From NCBI RefSeq assembly GCF_029227915.1, contig NC_079888.1, positions 21,804,001 through 21,868,000 of the forward strand: 64,000 bases of DNA. Direction: 5' to 3'. This document shows, piece after piece, positions 23,901-37,100 of this stretch; positions within the stretch are counted from its first letter, which is position 1; the number at the start of each line of letters is the position of its first letter. Made by a program: the position numbers and the translations under genes. This DNA comes from Hydractinia symbiolongicarpus (Eukaryota > Cnidaria > Hydrozoa > Anthoathecata > Hydractiniidae). Below the pieces are notes generated by a model, which made no database searches, was not told the DNA's origin, and worked only from the letters and a program-made list of their open reading frames with translations.

Positions 23901-25836
23901 GGGCCGAGTCCTGGGTTTACGGGAAATGGCGGGTTTTCGTTTGCCGGCGATTAAACTCCTTCTATTCAGCGTCTCATCAAAAATGAAAACATTTTTAAAA
24001 ACTACAAGTCTCATGGGCTTTAGTGGTGAAATAATAATTTAAAAAATCGTTCGGGAAATGAGTTTACTCCCTGGGTACTTTCTTTGTATACTTTTGACTA
24101 TACGGGACAAGTCCGGGATTTACGGGAAATCGCGGGTTTTCGTTTGCCGGCGATTAAACCTCTTTCATTAAGCGTCTCATTAAAAATGAAAACATTTTTG
24201 AAAACTACAAGTCTCATTCGTTCTAGTGGTGCGGAAATAATTTGAAAAATCGTTCGGGAAATCAGTTTACTCCCTGGGTACTTTCTTTATATACATTCAA
24301 CTATACGGGCCAAGCCCGGGATATACGGGAAAGTGCGGTTTTTCTATTGCCAGCGATTAAACTTCTTTTATTCAGCGTTTCATCAAAAATGAAAACATTT
24401 TTAAAAACTACAACTCTCATGGGTTTAGTGGTGAAATAATAATTTAAAAAATCGTTTGGGAAATGAGTTTACTCCCTGGGTACTTTCTTTGTATACTTTT
24501 GACTATACGGGCCGAGTCCGGGATTTACGGGAAATCGCGGGTTTTCGTTTGCCGGCGATTAAACTTCTTTTATCCAGCGTCTCATCAAAAATGAAAACAT
24601 TTTTAAAAACTACAAGTCTCATGCGTTTTAGTGGTGAAAAAATAATTTAAAAAATCGTTCGGGAAATGAGTTTACTCCCTAGGTACTTTCTTTCTATACT
24701 TTTGACTATACGGGCCGAGTCCTGGGTTCACGGGAAATGGCGGGTTTTCGTTTGCCGGCGATTAAACTCCTTTTATTCCGCGTCTCATCAAAAATGAAAA
24801 CATTTTTAAAAACTACAAGTCTCATGGGCTTAAGTGGTGAAATAATAATTTAAAAAATCGTTCGGGAAATGAGTTTACTTCCTGGGCACTTTCTTTGTTT
24901 ACTTTTGACTATACGGGACAAGCCCGGGATTTACGGGAAATCGCGGGTTTTCGTTTGCCGGCGATTAAACCCCTTTCATTAAGCGTCTCATCAAAAATGA
25001 AAACTTTTTTGAAAACTACAAGTCTCATGCGTTTTAGTGGTGAAAAAATAATTTAAAAAAATCGTTCGGTAAATGAGTTTACTCCCTGGGTACTTTCTTT
25101 GTGTACATTCGACTATACGGCCAAGCCCGGGATTTACGGGAAATCGCAGGTTTGCGTTTGCCGGCGATTAAACTTCTTTTATTCAGCGTCTCATCAAAAA
25201 TGAAAACACTTTTGAAAACTACAAGTCTCATGCGTTTTAGTGGTGACAAAATAGTTTAAAAAATTGTTCGGGAAATGAGTTTACTCCCTGGGTACTTTCT
25301 TTGTATTTTTTTTACTATACGGGCCAAGCCCGGGACTTACGGGAAATCGCGGGTTTTCGTTTGCCGGCGATTAAACTTCTTTCATTCAGCGTCTCATCAA
25401 AAATGAAAAAAATTCGGGAAATCGCGGGTTTTCGTTTGCCGGCGATTAAACCTCTTTCATTAAGCGTCTCATCAAAAATGAAAACATTTTTGAAAACTAC
25501 AAGTCTCATGCGTTTTAGTGGTGAAAAAATAATTTAAAAAAATCGTTCGGTAAATGAGTTTACTCCCTGGGTACTTTCTTTGTATACATTCGACTATACG
25601 GCCAAGCCCGGGATTTACGGGAAATCGCAGGTTTGCGTTTGCCGGCGATTAAACTTCTTTTATTCAGCGTCTCATCAAAAATGAAAACACTTTTGAAAAC
25701 TACAAGTCTCATGCGTTTTAGTGGTGACAAAATAGTTTAAAAAATTGTTCGGGAAATGAGTTTACTCCCTGGGTACTTTCTTTGTATTTTTTTTACTATA
25801 CGGGCCAAGCCCGGGACTTACGGGAAATCGCGGGTT
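20554..25836 (+). repeat. 5283-bp tandem duplication, copy 1
   Basis: Everything from 20554 to 25836 recurs 5283 bp downstream. The right end is an out-of-register junction: cgcgggttt at 25829-25837 runs directly into acaagtctc, dropping about 67 bp of a monomer. This is the join between the two copies. Contents are about 26 mostly full-length monomers, the first 202-bp monomers of the gggtttagtgg type (23431 and 24242, 811 bp apart), and one 75-bp truncated monomer at 25341-25415. Confidence 0.93.
25341..25415 (+). repeat. 75-bp truncated monomer (first of 13)
   Basis: Starting at gggaaatcgcgg, the next gggaaatcgcgg follows after only 75 bp because aaaaatgaaaa is joined to aaattcgggaaatcg, a 128-bp deletion. 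The same unit is found at 30624-30698, 31105-31179, 31991-32065, 33484-33558, 33965-34039, 37893-37967, 38577-38651, 52026-52100, 52507-52581, 55623-55697, 57928-58002 and 61044-61118. Twelve of the 13 follow a monomer with the T8 variant tgtattttttttac; the exception is 57928, which sits on a duplication junction. Confidence 0.92.
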
Positions 25837-28800
25837 TACAAGTCTCATGCGTTTTAGTGGTGAAAAGATAATTTAAAAAATCGTTTTGGAAATGAGTTTA
25901 CTCACAGGGTACTTTCTTTGTATACATTCGACTATACGGGCCAAGCCCGGGATTTACGGGAAATTGCGGGTTTTCGTTTGCCGGCGATTAAACCACTTTC
26001 ATTAAGCGTCTCATCAAAAATGAAAACATTTCTGAAAACTACAAGTCTCATGCGTTTTAGTGGTGAAAAAATAATTTAAAAAATCGTTCGGGAAATGAGT
26101 TTACTCCCTGGGTACTTTCTTTGTATACTTTTGACTATACGGGCCGAGTCCGGGATTTACGGGAAATCGCGGGTTTTCGTTTGCCGGCGATTAAACTTCT
26201 TTTATTCAGCGTCCGTTCAAAAATGAAAACATTTTTAAAAACCACAAGTCTCATGCGTTGTAGTGGTGAAAAAAAAATTTAAAAAATCGTTCGGAAATGA
26301 GTTTACTCCCTGGGTTTTTTCTTTGTATACTTTTGACTATACGGGACGAGTCCGGGATTTACGGGAAATCGCGGGTTTTCGTTTGCCGGCGATTAAACTT
26401 CTTTTATTCAGCGTCTCATCAAAAATGAAAATATTTTTAAAAACCACAAGTCTCATGCGTTGTAGTGGTGAAAAAATAATTTAAAAAATCGTTCGGAAAA
26501 TGAGTTTACTCCCTGGGTACTTCCTTTGTATACTTTTGACTATACGGGCCGAGTCCGGGGTTTACGGGAAATGGCGGGTTTTCGTTTGCCGGCGATTAAA
26601 CTTCTTTTATTCAGCGTCTCATCAAAAATGATAACATTTTTGAAAACTACAAGTCTCATTTGTTCTAGTGGTGCAGAAATAATTTGAAAAATCGTTCGGG
26701 AAATCAGTTTACTCCCTGGGTACTTTCTTTGTATACTTTTGACTATACGGGCCAAGCCCGGGATTTATGGGAAATCGCGTGTTTTCGTTTGCCGGCGATT
26801 AAACTTCTTTTATTCAGCGTCTCATCAAAAATGAAAACATTTTTGAAAACAACAAGTCTCATTCGTTCTAGTGGTGCAGAAATAATTTGAAAAATCGTTC
26901 GGAAAATCAGTTTACTCCATGGGTACTTTCTTTAGATACATACAAATATACGGGCCAAGCCCGAGATTTACGGGAAATCGCGGGTTTTCGTTCGCCAGCG
27001 ATTAAACTTCTTTTATTCAGCGTCTCATCAAAAATGAAAACACTTTTAAAAACTACAAGTCTCATGCGTTTTAGTGGTGACAAAATAATTTAAAAAATCG
27101 TTTGGGAAATTAGTTTACTCCCTGGGTACTTTCTTTGTATACTTTTGACTATACGGGCGAAGCCCGGGATTTACGGGAAATCGCGGGTTTTCGTTTGACG
27201 GCGATTAATTTTCTTTTATTCAGCGTCTCATCAAAAATGAAAACATTTTTGAAAACTACAAGTCTCATACGTTTTAGTGGTGAAAAAATAATTTTAAAAA
27301 TAGTTCGGGAATGGAGTTTACTCCCTGGGTACTTTCTTTGTATACTTTTGACTTTACGGGCCGAGTCCGGGGATTACGGGAAATCGCGGGTTTTCGTTTC
27401 CCGGCGATTAAACTTCTTTTATTCAGCGTCTCATTAAAAATGAAAACATTTTTGAAAACTACAAATCTCGTGTGTTTTAGTGGTGAAAAAATAATTTAAA
27501 AAATCGTTTTGGAAATGAGTTTACTCACAGGGTACTTTCTTTGTATACTTTTGACTATACGGGCCAAGCCCGGGATTTACGGGAAATCGCGGGTTTTCGT
27601 TTGACGGCGATTAATTTTCTTTTATTCAGCGTCTCATCAAAAATGAAAACATTTTTGAAAATTACAAGTGTCATAGGTTTTAGTGGTGAAAAAATAATTT
27701 TAAAAATAGTTCGGGAAATGATTTTACTCCCTGGGTACTTTCTTTGTATACTTTTGACTTTACGGGCCGAGTCTGGGGTTTACGGGAAATCGCGGGTTTT
27801 CGTTTGCCGGCGATAAAACCTCTTTCATTAAGCGTCTCATTAACAATGAAAACATTTTTGAAAACTACATGTCTCATTTGTTCTAGTGGTGCAGAAATAA
27901 TTTGAAAAATCGTTCGGGAAATGAGTTTACTCATAGGGTACTTTCTTTGTATACATTCGACTATACGGGCCAAGCCCGGGATTTACGGGAAATCGCGGGT
28001 TTTCGTTTGCCGGCGATTAAACCCCTTTCATTAAGCGTCTCATCAAAAAAGAAAACATTTTTGAAAACTACAAATCTCGTGTGTTTTAATGGTGAAAAAA
28101 TAATTTAAAAAATCGTTCGGGAAATGAGTTTACTCCCTGGGTACTTTCTTTGTATACATTCAACTATACAGGCCAAGCCCGGGATTTACGGGAAATCGTG
28201 GGTTTTCGTTTGCCGGCGATTAAACCCCTTTCATTAAGCGTCTCATCAAAAATGAAAACTTTTTTGAAAACTACAAGTCTCATGCGTTTTAGTGGTGAAA
28301 AAATAATTCAAAAAAATCGTTCGGTAAATGAGTTTACTCCCTGGGAATTTTCTTTGTATACATTCGACTATACGGCCAAGCCCTAGATTTACGGGAAATC
28401 GCAGGTTTGCGTTTGCCAGCGATTAAACTTCTTTTATTCAGCGTCTCATCAAAAATGAAAACACTTTTGAAAACTACAAGTCTCATGCGTTTTAGTGGTG
28501 ACAAAATAGTTTAAAAAATTGTTCGGGAAATGAGTTTACTCCCTGGGTACTTTCTTTGTATACTTTTGACTATACGGGACAAGCCCGGGATTTACGGGAA
28601 ATCGCGGGTTTTCGTTTGCCGGCGATTAAACCTCTTTCAATAAGCGTCTCATTAAAAATAAAAACATTTTTGAAAACTACAAGTCTCATTCGTTCTAGTG
28701 TTGCAGAAATAATTTGAAAAATCGTTCGGGAAATCAGTTTACTCCCTGGGTACTTTCTTTATATACATTCAACTATACGGGCCAAGCCCGGGATATACGG

Positions 28801-31119
28801 GAAATTGCGGTTTTTCGTTTGCCAGCGATTAAACTTCTTTTATTCAGCGTCTCATCAAAAATGAAAATATTTTTAAAAACTACAACTCTCATGGGTTTAG
28901 TGGTGAAATAATAATTTAAAAAATCGTTTGGGAAATGAGTTTACTCCCTGGGTACTTTCTTTGTATACTTTTGACTATACGGGCCGAGTCCGGGATTTAC
29001 GGGAAATCGCGGGTTTTCGTTTGCCGGCGATTAAACTTCTTTTATCCAGCGTCTCATCAAAAATGAAAACATTTTTAAAAACTACAAGTCTCATGCGTTT
29101 TAGTGGTGAAAAAATAATTTAAAAAATCGTTCGGGAAATGAGTTTACTCCCTAGGTACTTTCTTTCTATACTTTTGACTATACGGGCCGAGTCCTGGGTT
29201 TACGGGAAATGGCGGGTTTTCGTTTGCCGGCGATTAAACTCCTTCTATTCAGCGTCTCATCAAAAATGAAAACATTTTTAAAAACTACAAGTCTCATGGG
29301 CTTTAGTGGTGAAATAATAATTTAAAAAATCGTTCGGGAAATGAGTTTACTCCCTGGGTACTTTCTTTGTATACTTTTGACTATACGGGACAAGTCCGGG
29401 ATTTACGGGAAATCGCGGGTTTTCGTTTGCCGGCGATTAAACCTCTTTCATTAAGCGTCTCATTAAAAATGAAAACATTTTTGAAAACTACAAGTCTCAT
29501 TCGTTCTAGTGGTGCGGAAATAATTTGAAAAATCGTTCGGGAAATCAGTTTACTCCCTGGGTACTTTCTTTATATACATTCAACTATACGGGCCAAGACC
29601 GGGATATACGGGAAAGTGCGGTTTTTCTATTGCCAGCGATTAAACTTCTTTTATTCAGCGTTTCATCAAAAATGAAAACATTTTTAAAAACTACAACTCT
29701 CATGGGTTTAGTGGTGAAATAATAATTTAAAAAATCGTTTGGGAAATGAGTTTACTCCCTGGGTACTTTCTTTGTATACTTTTGACTATACGGGCCGAGT
29801 CCGGGATTTACGGGAAATCGCGGGTTTTCGTTTGCCGGCGATTAAACTTCTTTTATCCAGCGTCTCATCAAAAATGAAAACATTTTTAAAAACTACAAGT
29901 CTCATGCGTTTTAGTGGTGAAAAAATAATTTAAAAAATCGTTCGGGAAATGAGTTTACTCCCTAGGTACTTTCTTTCTATACTTTTGACTATACGGGCCG
30001 AGTCCTGGGTTCACGGGAAATGGCGGGTTTTCGTTTGCCGGCGATTAAACTCCTTTTATTCCGCGTCTCATCAAAAATGAAAACATTTTTAAAAACTACA
30101 AGTCTCATGGGCTTAAGTGGTGAAATAATAATTTAAAAAATCGTTCGGGAAATGAGTTTACTTCCTGGGCACTTTCTTTGTTTACTTTTGACTATACGGG
30201 ACAAGCCCGGGATTTACGGGAAATCGCGGGTTTTCGTTTGCCGGCGATTAAACCCCTTTCATTAAGCGTCTCATCAAAAATGAAAACTTTTTTGAAAACT
30301 ACAAGTCTCATGCGTTTTAGTGGTGAAAAAATAATTTAAAAAAATCGTTCGGTAAATGAGTTTACTCCCTGGGTACTTTCTTTGTGTACATTCGACTATA
30401 CGGCCAAGCCCGGGATTTACGGGAAATCGCAGGTTTGCGTTTGCCGGCGATTAAACTTCTTTTATTCAGCGTCTCATCAAAAATGAAAACACTTTTGAAA
30501 ACTACAAGTCTCATGCGTTTTAGTGGTGACAAAATAGTTTAAAAAATTGTTCGGGAAATGAGTTTACTCCCTGGGTACTTTCTTTGTATTTTTTTTACTA
30601 TACGGGCCAAGCCCGGGACTTACGGGAAATCGCGGGTTTTCGTTTGCCGGCGATTAAACTTCTTTCATTCAGCGTCTCATCAAAAATGAAAAAATTTCGG
30701 GAAATCGCGGGTTTTCGTTTGCCGGCGATTAAACCTCTTTCATTAAGCGTCTCATCAAAAATGAAAACATTTTTGAAAACTACAAGTCTCATGCGTTTTA
30801 GTGGTGAAAAAATAATTTAAAAAAATCGTTCGGTAAATGAGTTTACTCCCTGGGTACTTTCTTTGTATACATTCGACTATACGGCCAAGCCCGGGATTTA
30901 CGGGAAATCGCAGGTTTGCGTTTGCCGGCGATTAAACTTCTTTTATTCAGCGTCTCATCAAAAATGAAAACACTTTTGAAAACTACAAGTCTCATGCGTT
31001 TTAGTGGTGACAAAATAGTTTAAAAAATTGTTCGGGAAATGAGTTTACTCCCTGGGTACTTTCTTTGTATTTTTTTTACTATACGGGCCAAGCCCGGGAC
31101 TTACGGGAAATCGCGGGTT
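25837..31119 (+). repeat. 5283-bp tandem duplication, copy 2
   Basis: Nearly identical to 20554-25836. The differences I found are single bases: gggccaagcc becomes gggcgaagcc near 27158, ccaagcccggg becomes ccaagaccggg near 29597, and one base in the A-tract of the 75-bp truncated monomer near 30694. At 31119 the sequence continues in register where copy 1 has its junction, which shows the direction of the duplication. Confidence 0.93.
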
Positions 31120-34100
31120 TTCGTTTGCCGGCGATTAAACTTCTTTTATTCAGCGTCTCATCAAAAATGAAAAAAATTCGGGAAATCGCGGTTTTTCGTT
31201 TGCCAGCGATTAAACTTCTTTTATTCAGCGTCTCATCAAAAATGAAAATATTTTTAAAAACTACAACTCTCATGGGTTTAGTGGTGAAATAATAATTTAA
31301 AAAATCGTTTGGGAAATGAGTTTACTCCCTGGGTACTTTCTTTGTATACTTTTGACTATACGGGCTGAGTCCGGGATTTACGGGAAATCGCGGGTTTTCG
31401 TTTGCCGGCGATTAAACTCCCTTTATTCAGCGTCTCATCAAAAATGAAAACATTTTTAAAAACTACAAGTCTCATGGGCTTTAGTGGTGAAATAATAATT
31501 TAAAAAATCGTTCGGGAAATGAGTTTACTCCCTGGGTACTTTCTTTGTATACTTTTGACTATACGGGACAAGCCCGGGATTTACGGGAAATCGCGGGTTT
31601 TCGTTTGCCGGCGATTAAACCTCTTTCATTAAGCGTCTCATCAAAAATGAAAACATTTTTGAAAACTACAAGTCTCATGCGTTTTAGTGGTGAAAAGATA
31701 ATTTAAAAAAATAGTTCGGTAAATGAGTTTACTCCCTGGGTACTTTCTTTGTATACATTCGACTATACGGCCAAGCCCGGGATTTACGGGAAATCGCAGG
31801 TTTGCGTTTTCCGGCGATTAAACTTCTTTTATTCAGCGTCTCATCAAAAATGAAAACACTTTTGAAAACTACAAGTCTCATGCGTTTTAGTGGTGACAAA
31901 ATAGTTTAAAAAATTGTTCGGGAAATGAGTTTACTCCCTGGGTACTTTCTTTGTATTTTTTTTACTATATGGGCCAAGCCCGGGTCTTACGGGAAATCGC
32001 GGGTTTTCGTTTGCCGGCGATTAAACTTCTTTTATTCAGCGTCTCATCAAAAATGAAAAAAATTCGGGAAATCGCGGGTTTTCGTTTGCCGGCGATTAAA
32101 CCTCTTTCATTAAGCGTCTCATCAAAAATGAAAACATTTTTGAAAACTACAAGTCTCATGGGCTTTAGTGGTGAAATAATAATTTAAAAAATCGTTCGGG
32201 AAATGAGTTTACTCCCTGGGTACTTTCTTTGTATACTTTTGACTATACGGGACAAGTCCGGGATTTACGGGAAATCGCGGGTTTTCGTTTGCCGGCGATT
32301 AAACCTCTTTCAATAAGCGTCTCATTAAAAATGAAAACATTTTTGAAAACTACAAGTCTCATTCGTTCTAGTGGTGCAGAAATAATTTGAAAAATCGTTC
32401 GGGAAATCAGTTTACATCTGGTTACTTTCTTTATATACATTCAACTATACGGGCCAAGCCCGGGATATACGGGAAATTGCGGTTTTTCGTTTGCCAGCGA
32501 TTAAACTTCTTTTATTCAGCGTCTCATCAAAAATGAAAATATTTTTAAAAACTACAACTCTCATGGGTTTAGTGGTAAAATAATAATTTAAAAAATCGTT
32601 TGGGAAATGAGTTTACTCCCTGGGTACTTTCTTTGTATACTTTTGACTATACGGGCTGAGTCCGGGATTTACGAGAAATCGCGGGTTTTCGTTTGCCGGC
32701 GATTAAACTTCTTTTATCCAACGTCTCATCAAAAATGAAAACATTTTTAAAAACTACAAGTCTCATGCGTTTTAGTGGTGAAAAAATAATTTAAAAAATC
32801 GTTCGGGAAATGAGTTTACTCCCTAGGTACTTTCTTTCTATACATTTGACTATACGGGCCGAGTCCTGGGTTTACGGGAAATGGCGGGTTTTCGTTTGCC
32901 GGCGATTAAACTCCCTTTATTCAGCGTCTCATCAAAAATGAAAACATTTTTGAAAACTACAAGTCTCATGGGCTTTAGTGGTGAAATAATAATTTAAAAA
33001 ATCGTTCGGGAAATGAGTTTACTCCCTGGGTACTTTCTTTGTATACTTTTGACTATACGGGACAAGCCCGGGATTTACGGGAAATCGCGGGTTTTCGTTT
33101 GCCGGCGATTAAACCTCTTTCATTAAGCGTCTCATTAAAAATGAAAACATTTTTGAAAACTACAAGTCTCATTCGTTCTAGTGGTGCAGAAATAATTTGA
33201 AAAATCGTTCGGGAAATCAGTTTACTCCCTGGGTACTTTTTTTATATACATTCAACTATACGGGCCAAGCCCGGGATATACGGGAAATTGCGGTTATTCG
33301 TTTGCCAGCGATTAAACTTCTTTTATTCAGCGTCTCATCAAAAATGAAAACATTTTTAAAAACTACAACTCTCATGGGTTTAGTGGTGAAATAATAATTT
33401 AAAAAATCGTTTGGGAAATGAGTTTACTCCCTGGGTACTTTCTTTGTATTTTTTTTACTATACGGGCCAAGCCCGGGACTTACGGGAAATCGCGGGTTTT
33501 CGTTTGCCGGCGATTAAACTTCTTTTATTCAGCGTCTCATCAAAAATGAAAAAAATTCGGGAAATCGCGGGTTTTCGTTTGCCGGCGATTAAACCTCTTT
33601 CATTAAGCGTCTCATCAAAAATGAAAACATTTTTGAAAACTACAAGTCTCATGCGTTTTAGTGGTGAAAAAATAATTTAAAAAAATCGTTCGGTAAATGA
33701 GTTTACTCCCTGTGTACTTTCTTTGTATACATTCGACTATACGGCCAAGCCCGGGATTTACGGGAAATTGCAGGTTTGCGTTTGCCGGCGATTAAACTTC
33801 TTTTATTCAGCGTCTCATCAAAAATGAAAACACTTTTGAAAACTACAAGTCTCATGCGTTTTAGTGGTGACAAAATAGTTTAAAAAATTGTTCGGGAAAT
33901 GAGTTTACTTCCTGGGTACTTTCTTTGTATTTTTTTTACTATACGGGCCAAGCCCGGGACTTACGGGAAATCGCGGGTTTTCGTTTGCCGGCGATTAAAC
34001 TTCTTTTATTCAGCGTCTCATCAAAAATGAAAAAAATTCGGGAAATCGCGGGTTTTCGTTTGCCGGCGATTAAACCTCTTTCATTAAGCGTCTCATCAAA

Positions 34101-37100
34101 AATGAAAACATTTTTGAAAACTACAAGTCTCATGGGCTTTAGTGGTGAAATAATAATTTAAAAAATCGTTCGGGAAATGAGTTTACTCCCTGGGTACTTT
34201 CTTTGTATACTTTTGACTATACGGGACAAGCCCGGGATTTACGGGAAATCGCGGGTTTTCGTTTGCCGGCGATTAAAGCTCTTTCAATAAGCGTCTCATT
34301 AAAAATGAAAACATTTTTGAAAACTACAAGTCTCATTCGTTCTAGTGGTACAGAAATAATTTGAAAAATCGTTCGGGAAATCAGTTTAATCCCTGGGTAC
34401 TTTCTTTATATACATTCAACTATACGGGCCAAGCCCGGGATATACGGGAAATTGCGGTTTTTCGTTTGCCAGCGATTAAACATCTTTTATTCAGCGTCTC
34501 ATCAAAAATGAAAATATTTTTAAAAACTACAACTCTCATGGGTTTAGTGGTGAAATAATAATTTAAAAAATGGTTTGGGAAATGAGTTTACTCCCTGGGT
34601 ACTTTCTTTGTATACTTTTGACTATACGGGCTGAGTCTGGGATTTACGGGAAATCGCGGGTTTTCGTTTGCCGCCGATTAAACTTCTTTTATCCAGCGTC
34701 TCATCAAAAATAAAAACATTTTTAAAAACTACAAGTCTCATGCGTTTTAGTGGTGAAAAAATAATTTAAAAAATCGTTCGGGAAATGAGTTTACTCCCTA
34801 GGTACTTTCTTTCTATACTTTTGACTATACGGGCCGAGTCCTGGGTTTACGGGAAATGGCGGGTTTTCGTTTGCCGGCGATTAAACTCCCTTTATTCAGC
34901 GTCTCATCAAAAATGAAAACATTTTTAAAAACTACAAGTCTCATGGGCTTTAGTGGTGAAATAGTAATTTAAAAAATCGTTCGGGAAATGAGTTTACTCC
35001 CTGGGTACTTTCTTTGTATACTTTTGACTATACGGGACAAGCCCGGGATTTACGGGAAATCGCGGGTTTTCGTTTACCGGCGATTAAACCTCTTTCATTA
35101 AGCGTCTCATTAAAAATGAAAACATTTTTGAAAACTACAAGTCTCATTCGTTCTAGTGGTGCAGAAATAATTTGAAAAATCGTTCGGGAAATCAGTTTAC
35201 TCCCTGGGTACTTTCTTTATATACATTCAACTATACGGGCCAAGCCCGGGATATACGGGAAATTGCGGTTATTCGTTTGCCAGCGATTAAACTTCTTTTA
35301 TTCAGCGTCTCATCAAAAATGAAAACATTTTTAAAAACTACAACTCTCATGGGTTTAGTGGTGAAATAATAATTTAAAAAATCGTTTGGGAAATGAGTTT
35401 ACTCCCTGGGTACTTTCTTTGTATACTTTTGACTATACGGGCCGAGTCCGGGATTTACGGGAAATCGCGGGTTTTCGTTTGCCGGCGATTAAACTTCTTT
35501 TATCCAGCGTCTCATCAAAAATGAAAACATTTTTAAAAACTACAAGTCTCATGGGCTTTAGTGGTGAAATAATAATTTAAAAAATCGTTCGGCAAATGAG
35601 TTTACTCCCTGGGTACTTTCTTTGTATACTTTTGACTATACGGGACAAGCCCGGGATTTACGGGAAATCGCGGGTTTTCGTTTACCGGCGATTAAACCTC
35701 TTTCATTAAGCGTCTCATTAAAAATGAAAACATTTTTGAAAACTACAAGTCTCATTCGTTCTAGTGGTGCAGAAATAATTTGAAAAATCGTTCGGGAAAT
35801 CAGTTTACTCCCTGGGTACTTTCTTTATATACATTCAACTATACGGGCCAAGCCCGGGATATACGGGAAATTGCGGTTATTCGTTTGCCAGCGATTAAAC
35901 TTCTTTTATTCAGCGTCTCATCAAAAATGAAAACATTTTTAAAAACTACAACTCTCATGGGTTTAGTGGTGAAATAATAATTTAAAAAATCGTTTGGGAA
36001 ATGAGTTTACTCCCTGGGTACTTTCTTTGTATACTTTTGACTATACGGGCCGAGTCCGGGATTTACGGGAAATCGCGGGTTTTCGTTTGCCGGCGATTAA
36101 ACTTCTTTTATCCAGCGTCTCATCAAAAATGAAAACATTTTTAAAAACTACAAGTCTCATGCGTTTTAGTGGTGAAAAAATAATTTAAAAAATCGTTCGG
36201 GAAATGAGTTTACTCCCTAGGTACTTTCTTTCTATACTTTTGACTATACGGGCCGAGTCCTGGGTTTACGGGAAATGGCGGGTTTTCGTTTGCCGGCGAT
36301 TAAACTCCTTTTATTCAGCGTCTCATCAAAAATGAAAACATTTTTAAAAACTGCAAGTCTCATGGGCTTTAGTGGTGAAATAATAATTTGAAAAATCGTT
36401 CGGGAAATCAGTTTACTCCCTGGGTACTTTCTTTATATACATTCAACTATACGGGCCAAGCCCGGGATATACGGGAAATTGCGGTTTTTCGTTTGCCAGC
36501 GATTAAACTTCTTTTATTCAGCGTCTCATCAAAAATGAAAATATTTTTAAAAACTACAACTCTCATGGGTTTAATGGTGAAATAATAATTTAAAAAATCG
36601 TTTTGGAAATGAGTTTACTCCCTGGGTACTTTCTTTGTATACTTTTGACTATACGGGCCGAGTCTGGGATTTACGGGAAATCGCGGGTTTTCGTTTGCCG
36701 GCGATTAAACTTCTTTTATCCAGCGTCTCATCAAAAATGAAAACATTTTTAAAAACTACAAGTCTCATGCGTTTTAGTGGTGAAAAAATAATTTAAAAAA
36801 TCGTTCGGGGAAATGAGTTTACTCCCTAGGTACTTTCTTTCTATGCTTTTGACTATACGGGCCGAGTCCTGGGTTTACGGGAAATGGCGGGTTTTCGTTT
36901 GCCGGCGATTAAACTCCTTTTATTCAGCGTCTCATCAAAAATGAAAACATTTTTAAAAACTACAAGTCTCATGGGCTTTAGTGGTGAAATAATAATTTAA
37001 AAAATCGTTCGGGAAATGAGTTTACTCCCTGGGCACTTTCTTTGTTTACTTTTGACTATACGGGACAAGCCCGGGATTTACGGGAAATCGCGGGTTTTCG

